Assembly: GCA_947629635.1 (NCBI GenBank)
Contig: CANREO010000010.1
Coordinates: forward strand, 1-17,020
DNA length: 17,020 bases
Direction of reading: 5' to 3'
Source of the DNA: an uncultured Clostridia bacterium
GTDB taxonomy: Bacteria; Bacillota; Clostridia; Christensenellales; CAG-917
A model generated the notes under the pieces. That model saw only the letters and a program-made list of their open reading frames with translations, did not search any database and was not told the origin of the DNA. The translations under genes and the position numbers were made by a program. How positions within the stretch are numbered: the stretch's first letter is position 1; each line of letters begins with the position of its first letter. Of the stretch, positions 1 through 7,152 are shown in pieces.

Positions 1-1
1 G

Positions 2-499
2 GGGCCGGTGATACTCGGCGTTGCCATAGGCTACATACTCGGTTACGTCTTCAGGACGCAACCCATCTATGACGCGTTGCTTGAGGATATGATAGAGACG
101 CAGGACCGTAAGAAGTTGTTTTTCACTTATAAAACCAAAGTGTGCGGTGGCGCCTATGCAGAGGGACATACTATAAGAAATATACTTTGGGCAGACAATG
201 TACAAGTAGCGTCGATATCACGTGGCGGCCAAATTGTTTTGCCCGTCTCCGACGCAAAACTGATGGACGGTGATGAACTCGTGATAGAGGTCGAAACAGA
301 TGACGAAAATAACTCGGTGCGCTGTATCGAGGAAATAGTCAAACCATATTCGCATTTCAAAAAGCGCGAGCATACCGAAGCTCCCGGATCGGAAACATTT
401 TCGGAGCCGATCTTGGAAGCGGCGGCGGACGTGACTCGCGAATTTAGCAAAGACAAATCGATAGCCGACGAAAATCAAGATGATGCTACCGACGTTTGA
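2..499 (+). CDS. ClC-family chloride channel/antiporter, C-terminal fragment with TrkA-C domain (5' partial)
   Basis: The reading frame is open at the left edge of the window, so this is the tail of a longer gene; an internal GTG at 8 is not a credible start. The first ~17 codons are a hydrophobic helix end (GVAIGYILGYVF), followed by a segment like the PIYDALLE stretch that joins the last ClC helix to its cytosolic regulatory part. Codons ~45-100 look like a TrkA-C (RCK-C) domain: a Gly-rich start, then ASISRGGQIVLPVSDAKLMDGDELVIEV, given here as ASISRGGQIVLP plus DGDELVIEV. TrkA-C domains bind small ligands and gate transporters; ClC proteins with this tail are common in Firmicutes. The last ~60 residues are acidic, low-complexity and probably disordered. 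ClC is inferred from the junction; another TrkA-C transporter is possible because the membrane part is outside the window. Confidence 0.72.
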   Translation, partial: GPVILGVAIGYILGYVFRTQPIYDALLEDMIETQDRKKLFFTYKTKVCGGAYAEGHTIRNILWADNVQVASISRGGQIVLPVSDAKLMDGDELVIEVETDDENNSVRCIEEIVKPYSHFKKREHTEAPGSETFSEPILEAAADVTREFSKDKSIADENQDDATDV

Positions 500-547
500 G
501 CGAAACGAATAGAAATCGGCTATGCGGCAACAATAAAACATATCTTG

Positions 548-571
548 AATGTGCCCTGTGAGGCACATTTT
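548..571 (+). terminator. Probable intrinsic terminator of the ClC gene
   Basis: An 8-bp perfect stem (AATGTGCC / GGCACATT) with a six-base loop ends in TTTT then GATT. It lies 48 bases after the stop of the upstream gene and before the typA promoter. The T-run is short, so termination may be partial. Confidence 0.5.
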
Positions 572-601
572 GATTAAGTGCACAAATCAGGCATAAAATA
601 T

Positions 602-631
602 TTGCTTTTACTCTTGTAAATGTGCTAATAT
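602..631 (+). promoter_or_regulatory. Candidate promoter of typA
   Basis: TTGCTT at 602-607 and TAATAT at 626-631 are 18 bp apart, and the -10 is preceded by TGC (extended -10). The -10 is flanked by GTGC and GCAC, forming a small inverted repeat over the start region. A second TATAAT at 645-650 has no convincing -35. Transcription would begin near 638, about 40 bases before the typA start codon. Confidence 0.45.
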
Positions 632-678
632 GCACAGTTGTAAATATAATTGCAAATGTTGATACAAAGAAGGCATAT

Positions 679-2499
679 ATGATAAGAAACGATTTGAGAA
701 ATATCGCCATAATCGCCCACGTCGACCACGGCAAAACCACGCTTGTGGACGGCATGCTTAAACAATCGGGCACCTTTAGAGACAACCAACAAGTGGCGAC
801 CTGCGTCATGGACAGCGGCGACCTGGAAAGAGAGAGAGGCATCACAATACTCGCAAAAAACACCTCTATCCACTATAACGGCGTAAAAATAAACATTATA
901 GACACCCCCGGGCATGCGGACTTTTCCGGCGAAGTCGAGAGAGTGCTGAAAATGGTCAGCGGTGTAATACTGCTCGTAGACGCGCAAGAGGGTCCTATGC
1001 CCCAAACTCGCTTCGTGGTGGAAAAAGCGCTTGCCCTAGGGCTTAAGATCATCATTGTCGTCAACAAAATCGACAAACCCGACGCGAGGCTCGAAGAGGT
1101 GGGCGACGAGGTGTTGGAGTTGTTGCTCGACCTCGACGCCGACGACGAACAACTTGCAAGCCCGATACTTTATTGCTCGGGCAAGACGGGCACCGCAACA
1201 AAGGATTTTCGCACTCCGGGCACATCGCTGAAGCCGCTTTTCGACACGATCCTGGACTATATACCCGCCCCTGAGGGCGATGAAAACGGAGAACTGCAAC
1301 TTTTGGTTTCCGCAATTGACTATAACGACTATGTAGGACGCATAGGCATAGGCAAGATAGAGCGCGGCAAGGTGGAAGCGGCGGAAGAAGTCACCGTCTG
1401 CGACTACCATAGCGGCATTTCCCCCTACAAAAGCAAAATCGTAAACCTATTTCAAATAGAGGGTCTGAAGCGCGTCCCGATAGAGGAGGCGACAGTGGGA
1501 GATATCGTCTGCTTCAGCGGCATTGACGATATAACGATAGGAAATACGATTTGCGCTCCCTCCAAGATAGAGCCGTTGCCTTTCGTCAAAATCGGCGAAC
1601 CGACGATCGAGATGAATTTTTGCGTGAACGACAGCCCATTTGCGGGCAAAGAAGGCAAGTATGTCACATCGCGTCATCTGCGCGATAGGCTCTTCCGCGA
1701 ACTGCTGAAAGACGTTTCGCTGCGCGTATACCAGACGGACAGCCCGGACACCTTCACAGTGTGCGGCAGAGGCGAGATGCATCTGAGCATCCTCATCGAA
1801 ACTATGCGACGCGAGGGATATGAATTCGGCGTGGGCACGCCCAAAGTGATTTACAAAACGATAGACGGCGTAAAATGCGAACCTATGGAAAAATTGTTCA
1901 TTGACGTACCTGCCGACTGCATAGGCCCCGTGATGGAAAGAATGGGCCTCAGAAAGGGTGAACTACTCAACATGAACCCCATGGGCAGCCGCATCCGTAT
2001 GGAATTTCGCATACCGGCAAGAGGTCTGTTCGGCTTCAAAAACGAATTTCTGACGGATACAAAGGGCGAAGGCGTCATGAACCAACTGTTTGACGGCTAT
2101 GCCCCCTACAAAGGTGCGATTCCCCGACGTTTTACAGGCTCTCTCGTGGCGTATGAGACGGGCGAAGCGGCAGCATACGGCCTATTCAACGCACAAGAAC
2201 GCGGCCAGCTTTTCATCACTCCGCAAACCATGGTTTACGAGGGTATGGTTGTTGGCATGTCGCCCAAAAATGAGGATATCAGAGTGAATGTCTGCAAGCG
2301 CAAGCATGTCACGAATATGCGCGCGGCGGGCTCCGACGAAGCGTTGCGTCTCAACACGCCTCGCAAATTCAGCCTAGAAGAAGCTATTGAATTTTTAAAC
2401 GACGACGAAATGCTTGAGGTCACGCCTCAAAACATACGCATCCGTAAAGTCATTCTCTCGGGCACCGAAAGGTTGAAACTTGCATACGGAAACAAATAA
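679..2499 (+). CDS. typA: Translational GTPase TypA/BipA
   Basis: Ribosome-associated GTPase of the EF-G/LepA group, acting in large-subunit maturation and stress adaptation. All G motifs are present: AHVDHGKT (residues 13-20), RGITI (53-57), DTPGH (75-79), NKID (129-132) and SGKTG near 174. The GTPase domain is followed by a beta-barrel domain II, EF-G-like domains III and V, and the TypA-specific C-terminal domain, with the family-typical region GRGEMHLSILIE and a C-terminus rich in basic residues. Length 606 aa fits the family (~600-615). The frame stays open 19 codons further upstream to 622, but the ATG at 679 has AAGAAGG five bases upstream and gives the canonical start MIRNDLRNIAIIAHVDHG. 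Single-gene transcription unit, ending at the palindromic terminator at 2541. Confidence 0.96.
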   Translation: MIRNDLRNIAIIAHVDHGKTTLVDGMLKQSGTFRDNQQVATCVMDSGDLERERGITILAKNTSIHYNGVKINIIDTPGHADFSGEVERVLKMVSGVILLVDAQEGPMPQTRFVVEKALALGLKIIIVVNKIDKPDARLEEVGDEVLELLLDLDADDEQLASPILYCSGKTGTATKDFRTPGTSLKPLFDTILDYIPAPEGDENGELQLLVSAIDYNDYVGRIGIGKIERGKVEAAEEVTVCDYHSGISPYKSKIVNLFQIEGLKRVPIEEATVGDIVCFSGIDDITIGNTICAPSKIEPLPFVKIGEPTIEMNFCVNDSPFAGKEGKYVTSRHLRDRLFRELLKDVSLRVYQTDSPDTFTVCGRGEMHLSILIETMRREGYEFGVGTPKVIYKTIDGVKCEPMEKLFIDVPADCIGPVMERMGLRKGELLNMNPMGSRIRMEFRIPARGLFGFKNEFLTDTKGEGVMNQLFDGYAPYKGAIPRRFTGSLVAYETGEAAAYGLFNAQERGQLFITPQTMVYEGMVVGMSPKNEDIRVNVCKRKHVTNMRAAGSDEALRLNTPRKFSLEEAIEFLNDDEMLEVTPQNIRIRKVILSGTERLKLAYGNK

Positions 2500-2540
2500 T
2501 TTTATTTATGCAACATAAAACCATTTGCAATATAAAAAAT

Positions 2541-2570
2541 ACGGACGGCAATATTGCCGTCCGTTTCTAT
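2541..2570. terminator. Bidirectional intrinsic terminator between typA and upp
   Basis: Positions 2541-2564 form a 24-bp perfect palindrome (ACGGACGGCAAT and its exact complement). On the plus strand it is followed by a T-rich tract (TTTCTATTTATTTT), on the minus strand by ATTTTTTATA. It therefore can stop typA transcripts and uraA-upp transcripts. It begins only 6 bases after the upp stop codon. Confidence 0.88.
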
Positions 2571-3209
2571 TTATTTTGTGCCGAACAGTCTGTCGCCGGC
2601 GTCGCCAAGCCCCGGCAGTATATATCCGTGTTCGTTTAACTGACGATCAAGCGTGGATACGTACACTTTGACGTCGGGATGCGCTTTGTGCACCGCTTCA
2701 ACGCCCTCTGGCACACCTATGATGTTCATAAGGCATATATTTTTGCATCCGCGTTTTTTGAGCAGGTCTATAGCGCCTATTGCGCTGCCGCCGGTGGCCA
2801 ACATCGGATCGAGCAGTACCACTACGCTGTCTTCGATGCCCTCGGGAAGTTTGCAATAATATTCATGCGGCTCAAGAGTTTCCTCATCGCGATAGAGACC
2901 GATATGCCCCACTCTGGCCGTCGGGAAAAGCGTATGAACTCCGTTGACCATGCCGAGGCCCGCGCGCAAGATAGGTACGATCGTGACAGCATTGTCCGCG
3001 ACCATAGTCTGCTCCGTCACTTCAAGAGGAGTCTTGACCGTCACTCTCTTAGTGGGAACGTCCTTAAACGCCTCATACACCATTAGAGTGGTTATCTCTT
3101 CGATGAGTTCTCTGAACTCCTTCATTTTGGTATTTTCATCGCGCAAAATCGCAACCTTGTGCTGTATGAGCGGATGACTGAAAATCGTCACGTTGGGATA
3201 ATTTTTCAT
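2571..3209 (-). CDS. upp: Uracil phosphoribosyltransferase
   Basis: Converts uracil plus PRPP to UMP and pyrophosphate in the cytosol (pyrimidine salvage). The PRPP-binding loop DPMLATGGS is at residues 134-142, the PILRAGLGM segment at 79-87, and the family-typical C-terminus YILPGLGDAGDRLFGTK is intact. Length 212 aa matches UPRTs (~208-212). I chose the ATG at 3209: AAGAGG lies five bases upstream, whereas the GTG two codons earlier would overlap the SD. The gene starts 18 bases after the uraA stop, so the two are co-transcribed: import followed by phosphoribosylation, which traps uracil in the cell. Confidence 0.97.
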   Translation of the reverse strand: MKNYPNVTIFSHPLIQHKVAILRDENTKMKEFRELIEEITTLMVYEAFKDVPTKRVTVKTPLEVTEQTMVADNAVTIVPILRAGLGMVNGVHTLFPTARVGHIGLYRDEETLEPHEYYCKLPEGIEDSVVVLLDPMLATGGSAIGAIDLLKKRGCKNICLMNIIGVPEGVEAVHKAHPDVKVYVSTLDRQLNEHGYILPGLGDAGDRLFGTK

Positions 3210-3227
3210 ATACACCTCTTATTGCGT

Positions 3228-4952
3228 TTACTCCGCCGTATCGGTCGTGACGGTCTCTATCGCATCACCCTCAACAGCCTTTTCGACCTCGGTCTCTTCG
3301 GTTTCGATCTCCGTCTCGACGGGCTCGAGAACGACTTCTTCCGCGACAGTTTCCGTCTTTACGACATCTTCTTCACCTGTGCTCTCGCCCACTTCATATG
3401 TTGCGTCTGCGCCCACAGGAGCCGCCATAAGGCTTTCGGGCTTCTCGTCCTCTCCGCCCTTTCTCTTTTCGATAGCGGTGATTATCGCGTTGGTCACGAT
3501 GCCGAGGATGAGCGCCGTAGCGATTGACGTAACTTGAATGGTCTTTGCCACCATGCCGTTGCCGTCCACTGCATACGGGATTTGAATCGCAAGACCGCCA
3601 ATACCCGCGATGAGGATCGCGCTGACGACAAACAGATTTCTGTTTTCGCCGAGATCGATATTTTTGAACATCTTAAGTCCCGAAACTGCGATGAATCCGT
3701 ACAGGGTAAGGCAAACGCCGCCCATGACACAGCTGGGGATCGTCTGCAGCAAGCACATGATCGGGCTGATGAAACTCAGCACTATGCACATGATAGCCGC
3801 GGTAAGTATAGTCCAAACGGAAGCGTTTTTGGTGATCGCCACACAGCCGACGGACTCGCCGTAAGTAGTGTTGGGGCAGAAACCGAACACCGTGCCGACA
3901 ATGGATCCGACGCCGTCGCCAAGCAAAGTTCTCTTCAGTCCGGGCTCGCCTTCGACAAGGTCTTTGCCTATGATCGAGCCAAGGTTCTTATGGTCCGCAA
4001 TATGCTCCGCAAACACGACGAGAGCAACGGGGATGAAAGCTATTGCCACTTCCGCGACGCCGGACGCCGTAAGCCCGGAATTGCCGTTTACCGCGTCTGT
4101 GATGCCGTGCAACAGTGCGAAATTGGGATACGTAAGGAATGCCTGCACTTTCTGTCCTGCCGTCGCGCCGGAATTTGCAGCAAGCACTTTGAAATTGTTG
4201 ACCAACGGGCTCCAATCTATTATCTTGAGATAATTGACGTTTGCGCCGTAACCGATCGCGGAGAAGAAAGCAGCCACAAGATATCCTACGCCGATGCCGA
4301 TGATAAACGGAATGAGCTTGGGCGTCTTAAACTTCTTTTGAGATGAGCAAACAATAATCGTGATGAATGTGACAAGACCGCAAAGCAATGCTATTAGGTT
4401 GTAGCCCATAGTCGGAGTTGTGACCTCTTTCATGACCCATGTGCCCGAACCCTCCGCAGTTTCGACAAGCTGTTGCGCGATCGTCACCGCTCCGTTTGCC
4501 TTGACTATATCGCCCATTGCGCTTCCGGCAAGGCTGAGTCCGATGAGTGCGACCGTAGGCCCGATTATGACGGGAGGCATGAGTTTGCTCACCCACTTTG
4601 TGCCCGCAAAATGAATGATGATAGCGAGGATCACATACACGAGGCCCGCGAATACCGAGCCGATGATTATGCCGAAATATCCGTAAGCGACCGCTACGCC
4701 GAGCGAGCTCAAAAACGCAAACGAACTTCCGAGAAACACGGGGCTCTTGAACCTTGTGAAGAGCAAATAAACTATCGTGCCGAGACCGGCGCCGAGAATT
4801 GCCGCCGGAATGTCCGTAGGTCTGCCGACGATGGTCGGAACCGCGATCGTTGCCGCCATGATAGCGAGCACTTGTTGGAAAGCGAATACCAGCAACTTTC
4901 CAAAGGGCTTTGGCACATCACGTACATCATAAATGAGATTGTTGTTTGCCAT
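3228..4952 (-). CDS. uraA: Uracil permease, NCS2 family (UraA/PyrP-like) with acidic C-terminal tail
   Basis: Proton-coupled nucleobase transporter of the inner membrane. It is strongly hydrophobic to about residue 495, with the number of helices expected for the 14-TM NCS2 fold. Substrate-site motifs are visible: FAEHIADH (residues 314-321; the Glu corresponds to the UraA uracil-contact Glu) and NTTYGESVG (361-369; second substrate Glu). The TTYGE version and adjacent upp favour uracil over xanthine. Length 574 aa is long for the family (~420-450): part is an insertion around residues 145-185 and 235-300, part is a ~75-residue acidic tail (497-574) rich in Glu, Val and Thr with no membrane segment. 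Start at 4952: AAGGAG (4959-4964) sits six bases upstream; the in-frame ATG at 4979 lies directly after the leader terminator and has no SD. Confidence 0.93.
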   Translation of the reverse strand: MANNNLIYDVRDVPKPFGKLLVFAFQQVLAIMAATIAVPTIVGRPTDIPAAILGAGLGTIVYLLFTRFKSPVFLGSSFAFLSSLGVAVAYGYFGIIIGSVFAGLVYVILAIIIHFAGTKWVSKLMPPVIIGPTVALIGLSLAGSAMGDIVKANGAVTIAQQLVETAEGSGTWVMKEVTTPTMGYNLIALLCGLVTFITIIVCSSQKKFKTPKLIPFIIGIGVGYLVAAFFSAIGYGANVNYLKIIDWSPLVNNFKVLAANSGATAGQKVQAFLTYPNFALLHGITDAVNGNSGLTASGVAEVAIAFIPVALVVFAEHIADHKNLGSIIGKDLVEGEPGLKRTLLGDGVGSIVGTVFGFCPNTTYGESVGCVAITKNASVWTILTAAIMCIVLSFISPIMCLLQTIPSCVMGGVCLTLYGFIAVSGLKMFKNIDLGENRNLFVVSAILIAGIGGLAIQIPYAVDGNGMVAKTIQVTSIATALILGIVTNAIITAIEKRKGGEDEKPESLMAAPVGADATYEVGESTGEEDVVKTETVAEEVVLEPVETEIETEETEVEKAVEGDAIETVTTDTAE

Positions 4953-4979
4953 AACTTTCTCCTTAACTTTATTTATCAT

Positions 4980-5006
4980 AAAAAAGATGCCCCCGAAAGG
5001 AACATC
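4980..5006 (-). terminator. Leader terminator (attenuator) upstream of uraA-upp
   Basis: On the minus strand GATGTTCC, loop TTTCG, GGGGCATC form an 8-bp stem (two G-U pairs) followed by six T residues (4985-4980). It stands between the promoter at 5131-5159 and the uraA SD, so it must be read through for expression. The TGA of the leader ORF (5007-5005) overlaps the first bases of the stem, so a ribosome at that stop would block hairpin formation. Confidence 0.75.
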
Positions 5007-5103
5007 AATTTATGTCGTCGCAAAAATGAGGATTGCAAGAAGCGGCAACGGTCGTTCCGCTTACGGCGCCTATTTTCATTGTCTCGAAAAACAAATCGTA
5101 CAT
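5005..5103 (-). CDS. Leader peptide of the uraA-upp operon (32 aa)
   Basis: Short ORF at the start of the uraA transcript. It has a good SD, GAGGTG at 5115-5110, six bases before the ATG, and lies about 20 bases after the predicted transcription start. The peptide begins MYDLFFETMKIG and ends NPHFCDDIN; it has no signal-peptide or membrane character and is not a recognised family. Its TGA overlaps the 5' edge of the attenuator stem. Two T5 runs occur in it (codons 5-6 and 26-27). This arrangement resembles the E. coli pyrBI leader, where coupling of ribosome and RNA polymerase at low UTP prevents termination. Function is inferred from position only. Confidence 0.6.
   Translation of the reverse strand: MYDLFFETMKIGAVSGTTVAASCNPHFCDDIN
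5040..5062 (-). promoter_or_regulatory. Possible pause hairpin in the uraA leader
   Basis: Within the leader ORF, AAGCGG pairs with CCGCTT and AAC with GTT (one bulged base, four-base loop), a ~9-bp stem upstream of the attenuator. In pyrBI-type leaders a pause hairpin precedes the terminator. Its 5' arm contains GGAAC, which could alternatively pair with GTTCC in the terminator arm and act as an antiterminator. Confidence 0.4.
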
Positions 5104-5130
5104 AATATGCACCTCATTCACATTGCGATA

Positions 5131-5159
5131 ATATTAGCATATTCGACCGCAATCATCAA
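5131..5159 (-). promoter_or_regulatory. Promoter of the uraA-upp operon
   Basis: On the minus strand TTGATG (5159-5154), 17-bp spacer, TAATAT (5136-5131), preceded by TGC (extended -10). Predicted transcription start about 5124, giving a leader of roughly 145 bases to the attenuator T-run. Confidence 0.68.
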
Positions 5160-5188
5160 GAATATTTTACATTTTTCTTAATAATTTT

Positions 5189-6028
5189 TTAATTATCGAC
5201 AAAATTCACCTTTCCGAGAAATTCCGCAAGCTCTTTCAAGTCGAAGTCGGGCACATACTCTTCCGTGGCGCTGTCAAGCTCCTGCGAAAATCCGTTATGC
5301 AATCCGGCATTAAAAAATGCATCCGTCGCCGCGTCATACTCATCCTCCGTAAGGCGCCTTCCGAGTATTTGATGATCCGCCACCGCCGTCGTTGGAAAAT
5401 ATTGTCCCATGACGCTTACATATATATCCTTGTCTATATCGGCAATCGCTCTCATGACTCCTCTTGCATTGTCGACGCCTTCCGGAAGCACGAGATGTCT
5501 GACAATCACGCCGCTCAACATCATACCGTCATTGTCGAAAACGTCATCGGGCGCGTTTTCTCTCATCTGCGCAATAGCTTTTTTCGCCACTTCGAAATAG
5601 CCTTTAGCACAGGAATATTCAAACGCCATATTGTCGTCGCTGTACTTAAAATCGGGTAAATATATGTCTACAAGTCCCTTGAGCTTCTTGATGTTAGTCA
5701 CTGTTTCATATCCGCTGCTATTCCACACAATAGGTATTTTAAGCCGCGATTTTGCCTGTTCAAGTACGGGTATGAGCAAATTTGTATAATTTGAGGGCGT
5801 CACGAGATTTATGTTGTGCGCGCCCATATCTTCAAGACGCGACATACAATCCAAAAGCTCTCTCGCTGAGACTTCGAGGCCCTTCCCTTCATGGGATATA
5901 ACATGGTTTTGGCAAAACAGGCATTTCAAGTTGCACCCCGAAAAAAACACCGTTCCGCTGCCTCTTTTTCCCGATATGCACGGCTCCTCGAAATGATGAA
6001 GCCCTACTCTTGCTATCCTGATCCCCAT
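5189..6028 (-). CDS. Orphan radical SAM protein, PflA/PflX-like (COG1313 type)
   Basis: Residues 32-39 carry the radical SAM cluster motif CxxxCxxC as CNLKCLFC, preceded by the group-typical EEPCISGKRGSGTVFFSG region. The body is a partial TIM barrel of 279 aa with no extra ferredoxin cluster domain and no SPASM domain. These proteins resemble glycyl-radical-enzyme activases by sequence, but no glycyl radical enzyme is encoded nearby and the family's substrate is not established. Start at 6028: GGAGG lies four bases upstream; the frame is open 22 codons further but without SD, and that extension would lie across the predicted promoter. Single gene, transcribed divergently from holA. No convincing terminator follows; only an AT-rich weak stem lies around 5180-5197. 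Confidence 0.85.
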   Translation of the reverse strand: MGIRIARVGLHHFEEPCISGKRGSGTVFFSGCNLKCLFCQNHVISHEGKGLEVSARELLDCMSRLEDMGAHNINLVTPSNYTNLLIPVLEQAKSRLKIPIVWNSSGYETVTNIKKLKGLVDIYLPDFKYSDDNMAFEYSCAKGYFEVAKKAIAQMRENAPDDVFDNDGMMLSGVIVRHLVLPEGVDNARGVMRAIADIDKDIYVSVMGQYFPTTAVADHQILGRRLTEDEYDAATDAFFNAGLHNGFSQELDSATEEYVPDFDLKELAEFLGKVNFVDN

Positions 6029-6043
6029 AAAGCCTCCGCGAAA

Positions 6044-6072
6044 ATTATAGCAACGGCGGAGGAAAATGTCCA
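6044..6072 (-). promoter_or_regulatory. Promoter of the radical SAM gene
   Basis: On the minus strand TGGACA (6072-6067), 17-bp spacer, TATAAT (6049-6044). Transcription would start near 6037, leaving a very short 5' UTR (about 10 bases) that is little more than the SD GGAGG. Confidence 0.7.
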
Positions 6073-6099
6073 CACAACTCCACCTGTTTGACAAAATTC

Positions 6100-6128
6100 T
6101 TTACATTGCAAAAAATTGGTGATATGAT
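6100..6128 (+). promoter_or_regulatory. Promoter of the holA operon
   Basis: TTTACA (6100-6105), 17-bp spacer, TATGAT (6123-6128). A further TATAAT at 6142-6147 lacks a matching -35. The divergent radical SAM promoter lies 28 bp to the left. Confidence 0.6.
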
Positions 6129-6169
6129 GAAATATAATTGATATAATATAAAAGGTATATAGGTTCGGC

Positions 6170-7144
6170 GTGAAATATTTTGAGTTGAAAGTTCATATCG
6201 GCGCCTGTATGACGGGCGGTTTTGCTCCCGTATATTTGGTGCACGGCGACGACGATTGGCTTTGCTCAGAAGCGTTGAAAGCCTTTAAAGAGATCCTTTC
6301 GCCTGACTACCTGGACTTCAATTATTCGTCCTTTGAAGGCGAGGACGCGCTTGGCGACGCGCTTGCCGCGCTTGACACTTTTCCCGTATTTGACGAACAT
6401 AGAGTGGTGGTTTTGACGTTGAGACAACCCATAGGCGAGGCGTCGCTAGCCATGCTGAAAGACTATATCGCGTCGCCCATGAGCGGATCCGTCCTAGTGA
6501 TTGACGCAGACGATGCCGTTGCAAAGGCCATAAAACTTAAAGGCATAGAGGACGTCGGCTGCGACTCTTTGAAAGACGACGATTTGCGAGCAGAGGTCGC
6601 AAAACTTTTGAGACGTCCGCCGGCAAAGCAAATGTCCCCCTCCGCCGTTGAGGAACTTATACGTCGCACCGCCGGCTCCATGGCGCGTATTGCCTCCGAA
6701 ATCACAAAACTGAAGGCGTACTCGGATACCGAAATATCGCTTGGCGACGTAAAAGATATGGTCACCGAGGACCTTGACTTTCAATATTACGCCTTGGCGG
6801 ACGCGGTGAGCACGAAAAATGCCAACGAAGCATTGAAAATACTGAATTTTTTCGAGATAAACGGCGTGCGGTCGGTCACGCTTTTGAATAATATGTACGA
6901 AAAATACCGCCGCCTTTTGCACTTGTCGCTGAATAGATCGCGCACAAACGACGAGATGGCGGTACTCTTGGGCGTAAAACCCGGCGCGATACACTTTATG
7001 AAGCGCACGCTTGAAAACTATTCGCAGGTGAGGCTGAAAAAGAGCGTAGACTATTTGCATCGCAAGCAATTTGACATAGTTTCGGGCAGATGTTCCGAGC
7101 AAAACGCCGCGCACGAGGCAGTGCTTGAACTGCTGAATATATAG
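6170..7144 (+). CDS. holA: DNA polymerase III, delta subunit
   Basis: Clamp-loader subunit that opens the beta sliding clamp during DNA replication. The N-terminal family signature is clear: PVYLVHGDDDWLCSEAL at about residues 20-36 (usual form pvYlxxGdexyL). A AAA+-like core without Walker A follows, then the helical collar domain with the QYYALADAVSTKNANEAL segment. Length 324 aa is typical (~320-345). The start is a GTG at 6170 with a weak SD (AGG six bases upstream). The ATG at 6209 (residue 14) lies only seven codons before the PVYLVHG strand and is a possible alternative start. First gene of the holA-membrane protein-cdaA run; the next ORF begins eight bases after its stop. Confidence 0.9.
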   Translation: MKYFELKVHIGACMTGGFAPVYLVHGDDDWLCSEALKAFKEILSPDYLDFNYSSFEGEDALGDALAALDTFPVFDEHRVVVLTLRQPIGEASLAMLKDYIASPMSGSVLVIDADDAVAKAIKLKGIEDVGCDSLKDDDLRAEVAKLLRRPPAKQMSPSAVEELIRRTAGSMARIASEITKLKAYSDTEISLGDVKDMVTEDLDFQYYALADAVSTKNANEALKILNFFEINGVRSVTLLNNMYEKYRRLLHLSLNRSRTNDEMAVLLGVKPGAIHFMKRTLENYSQVRLKKSVDYLHRKQFDIVSGRCSEQNAAHEAVLELLNI

Positions 7145-7152
7145 GAGTCAAT

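Noticed and set aside
3534..4346. 270-codon plus-strand open frame opposite uraA
   Set aside because: Highly charged translation with no SD; uraA on the minus strand shows conserved substrate motifs and TM pattern.
4980..5124. PyrR-binding attenuator or known purine/pyrimidine riboswitch in the uraA leader
   Set aside because: No recognisable PyrR anti-antiterminator loop sequence or purine-riboswitch core; an SD-led ORF fills the leader instead. A covariance search would settle it.
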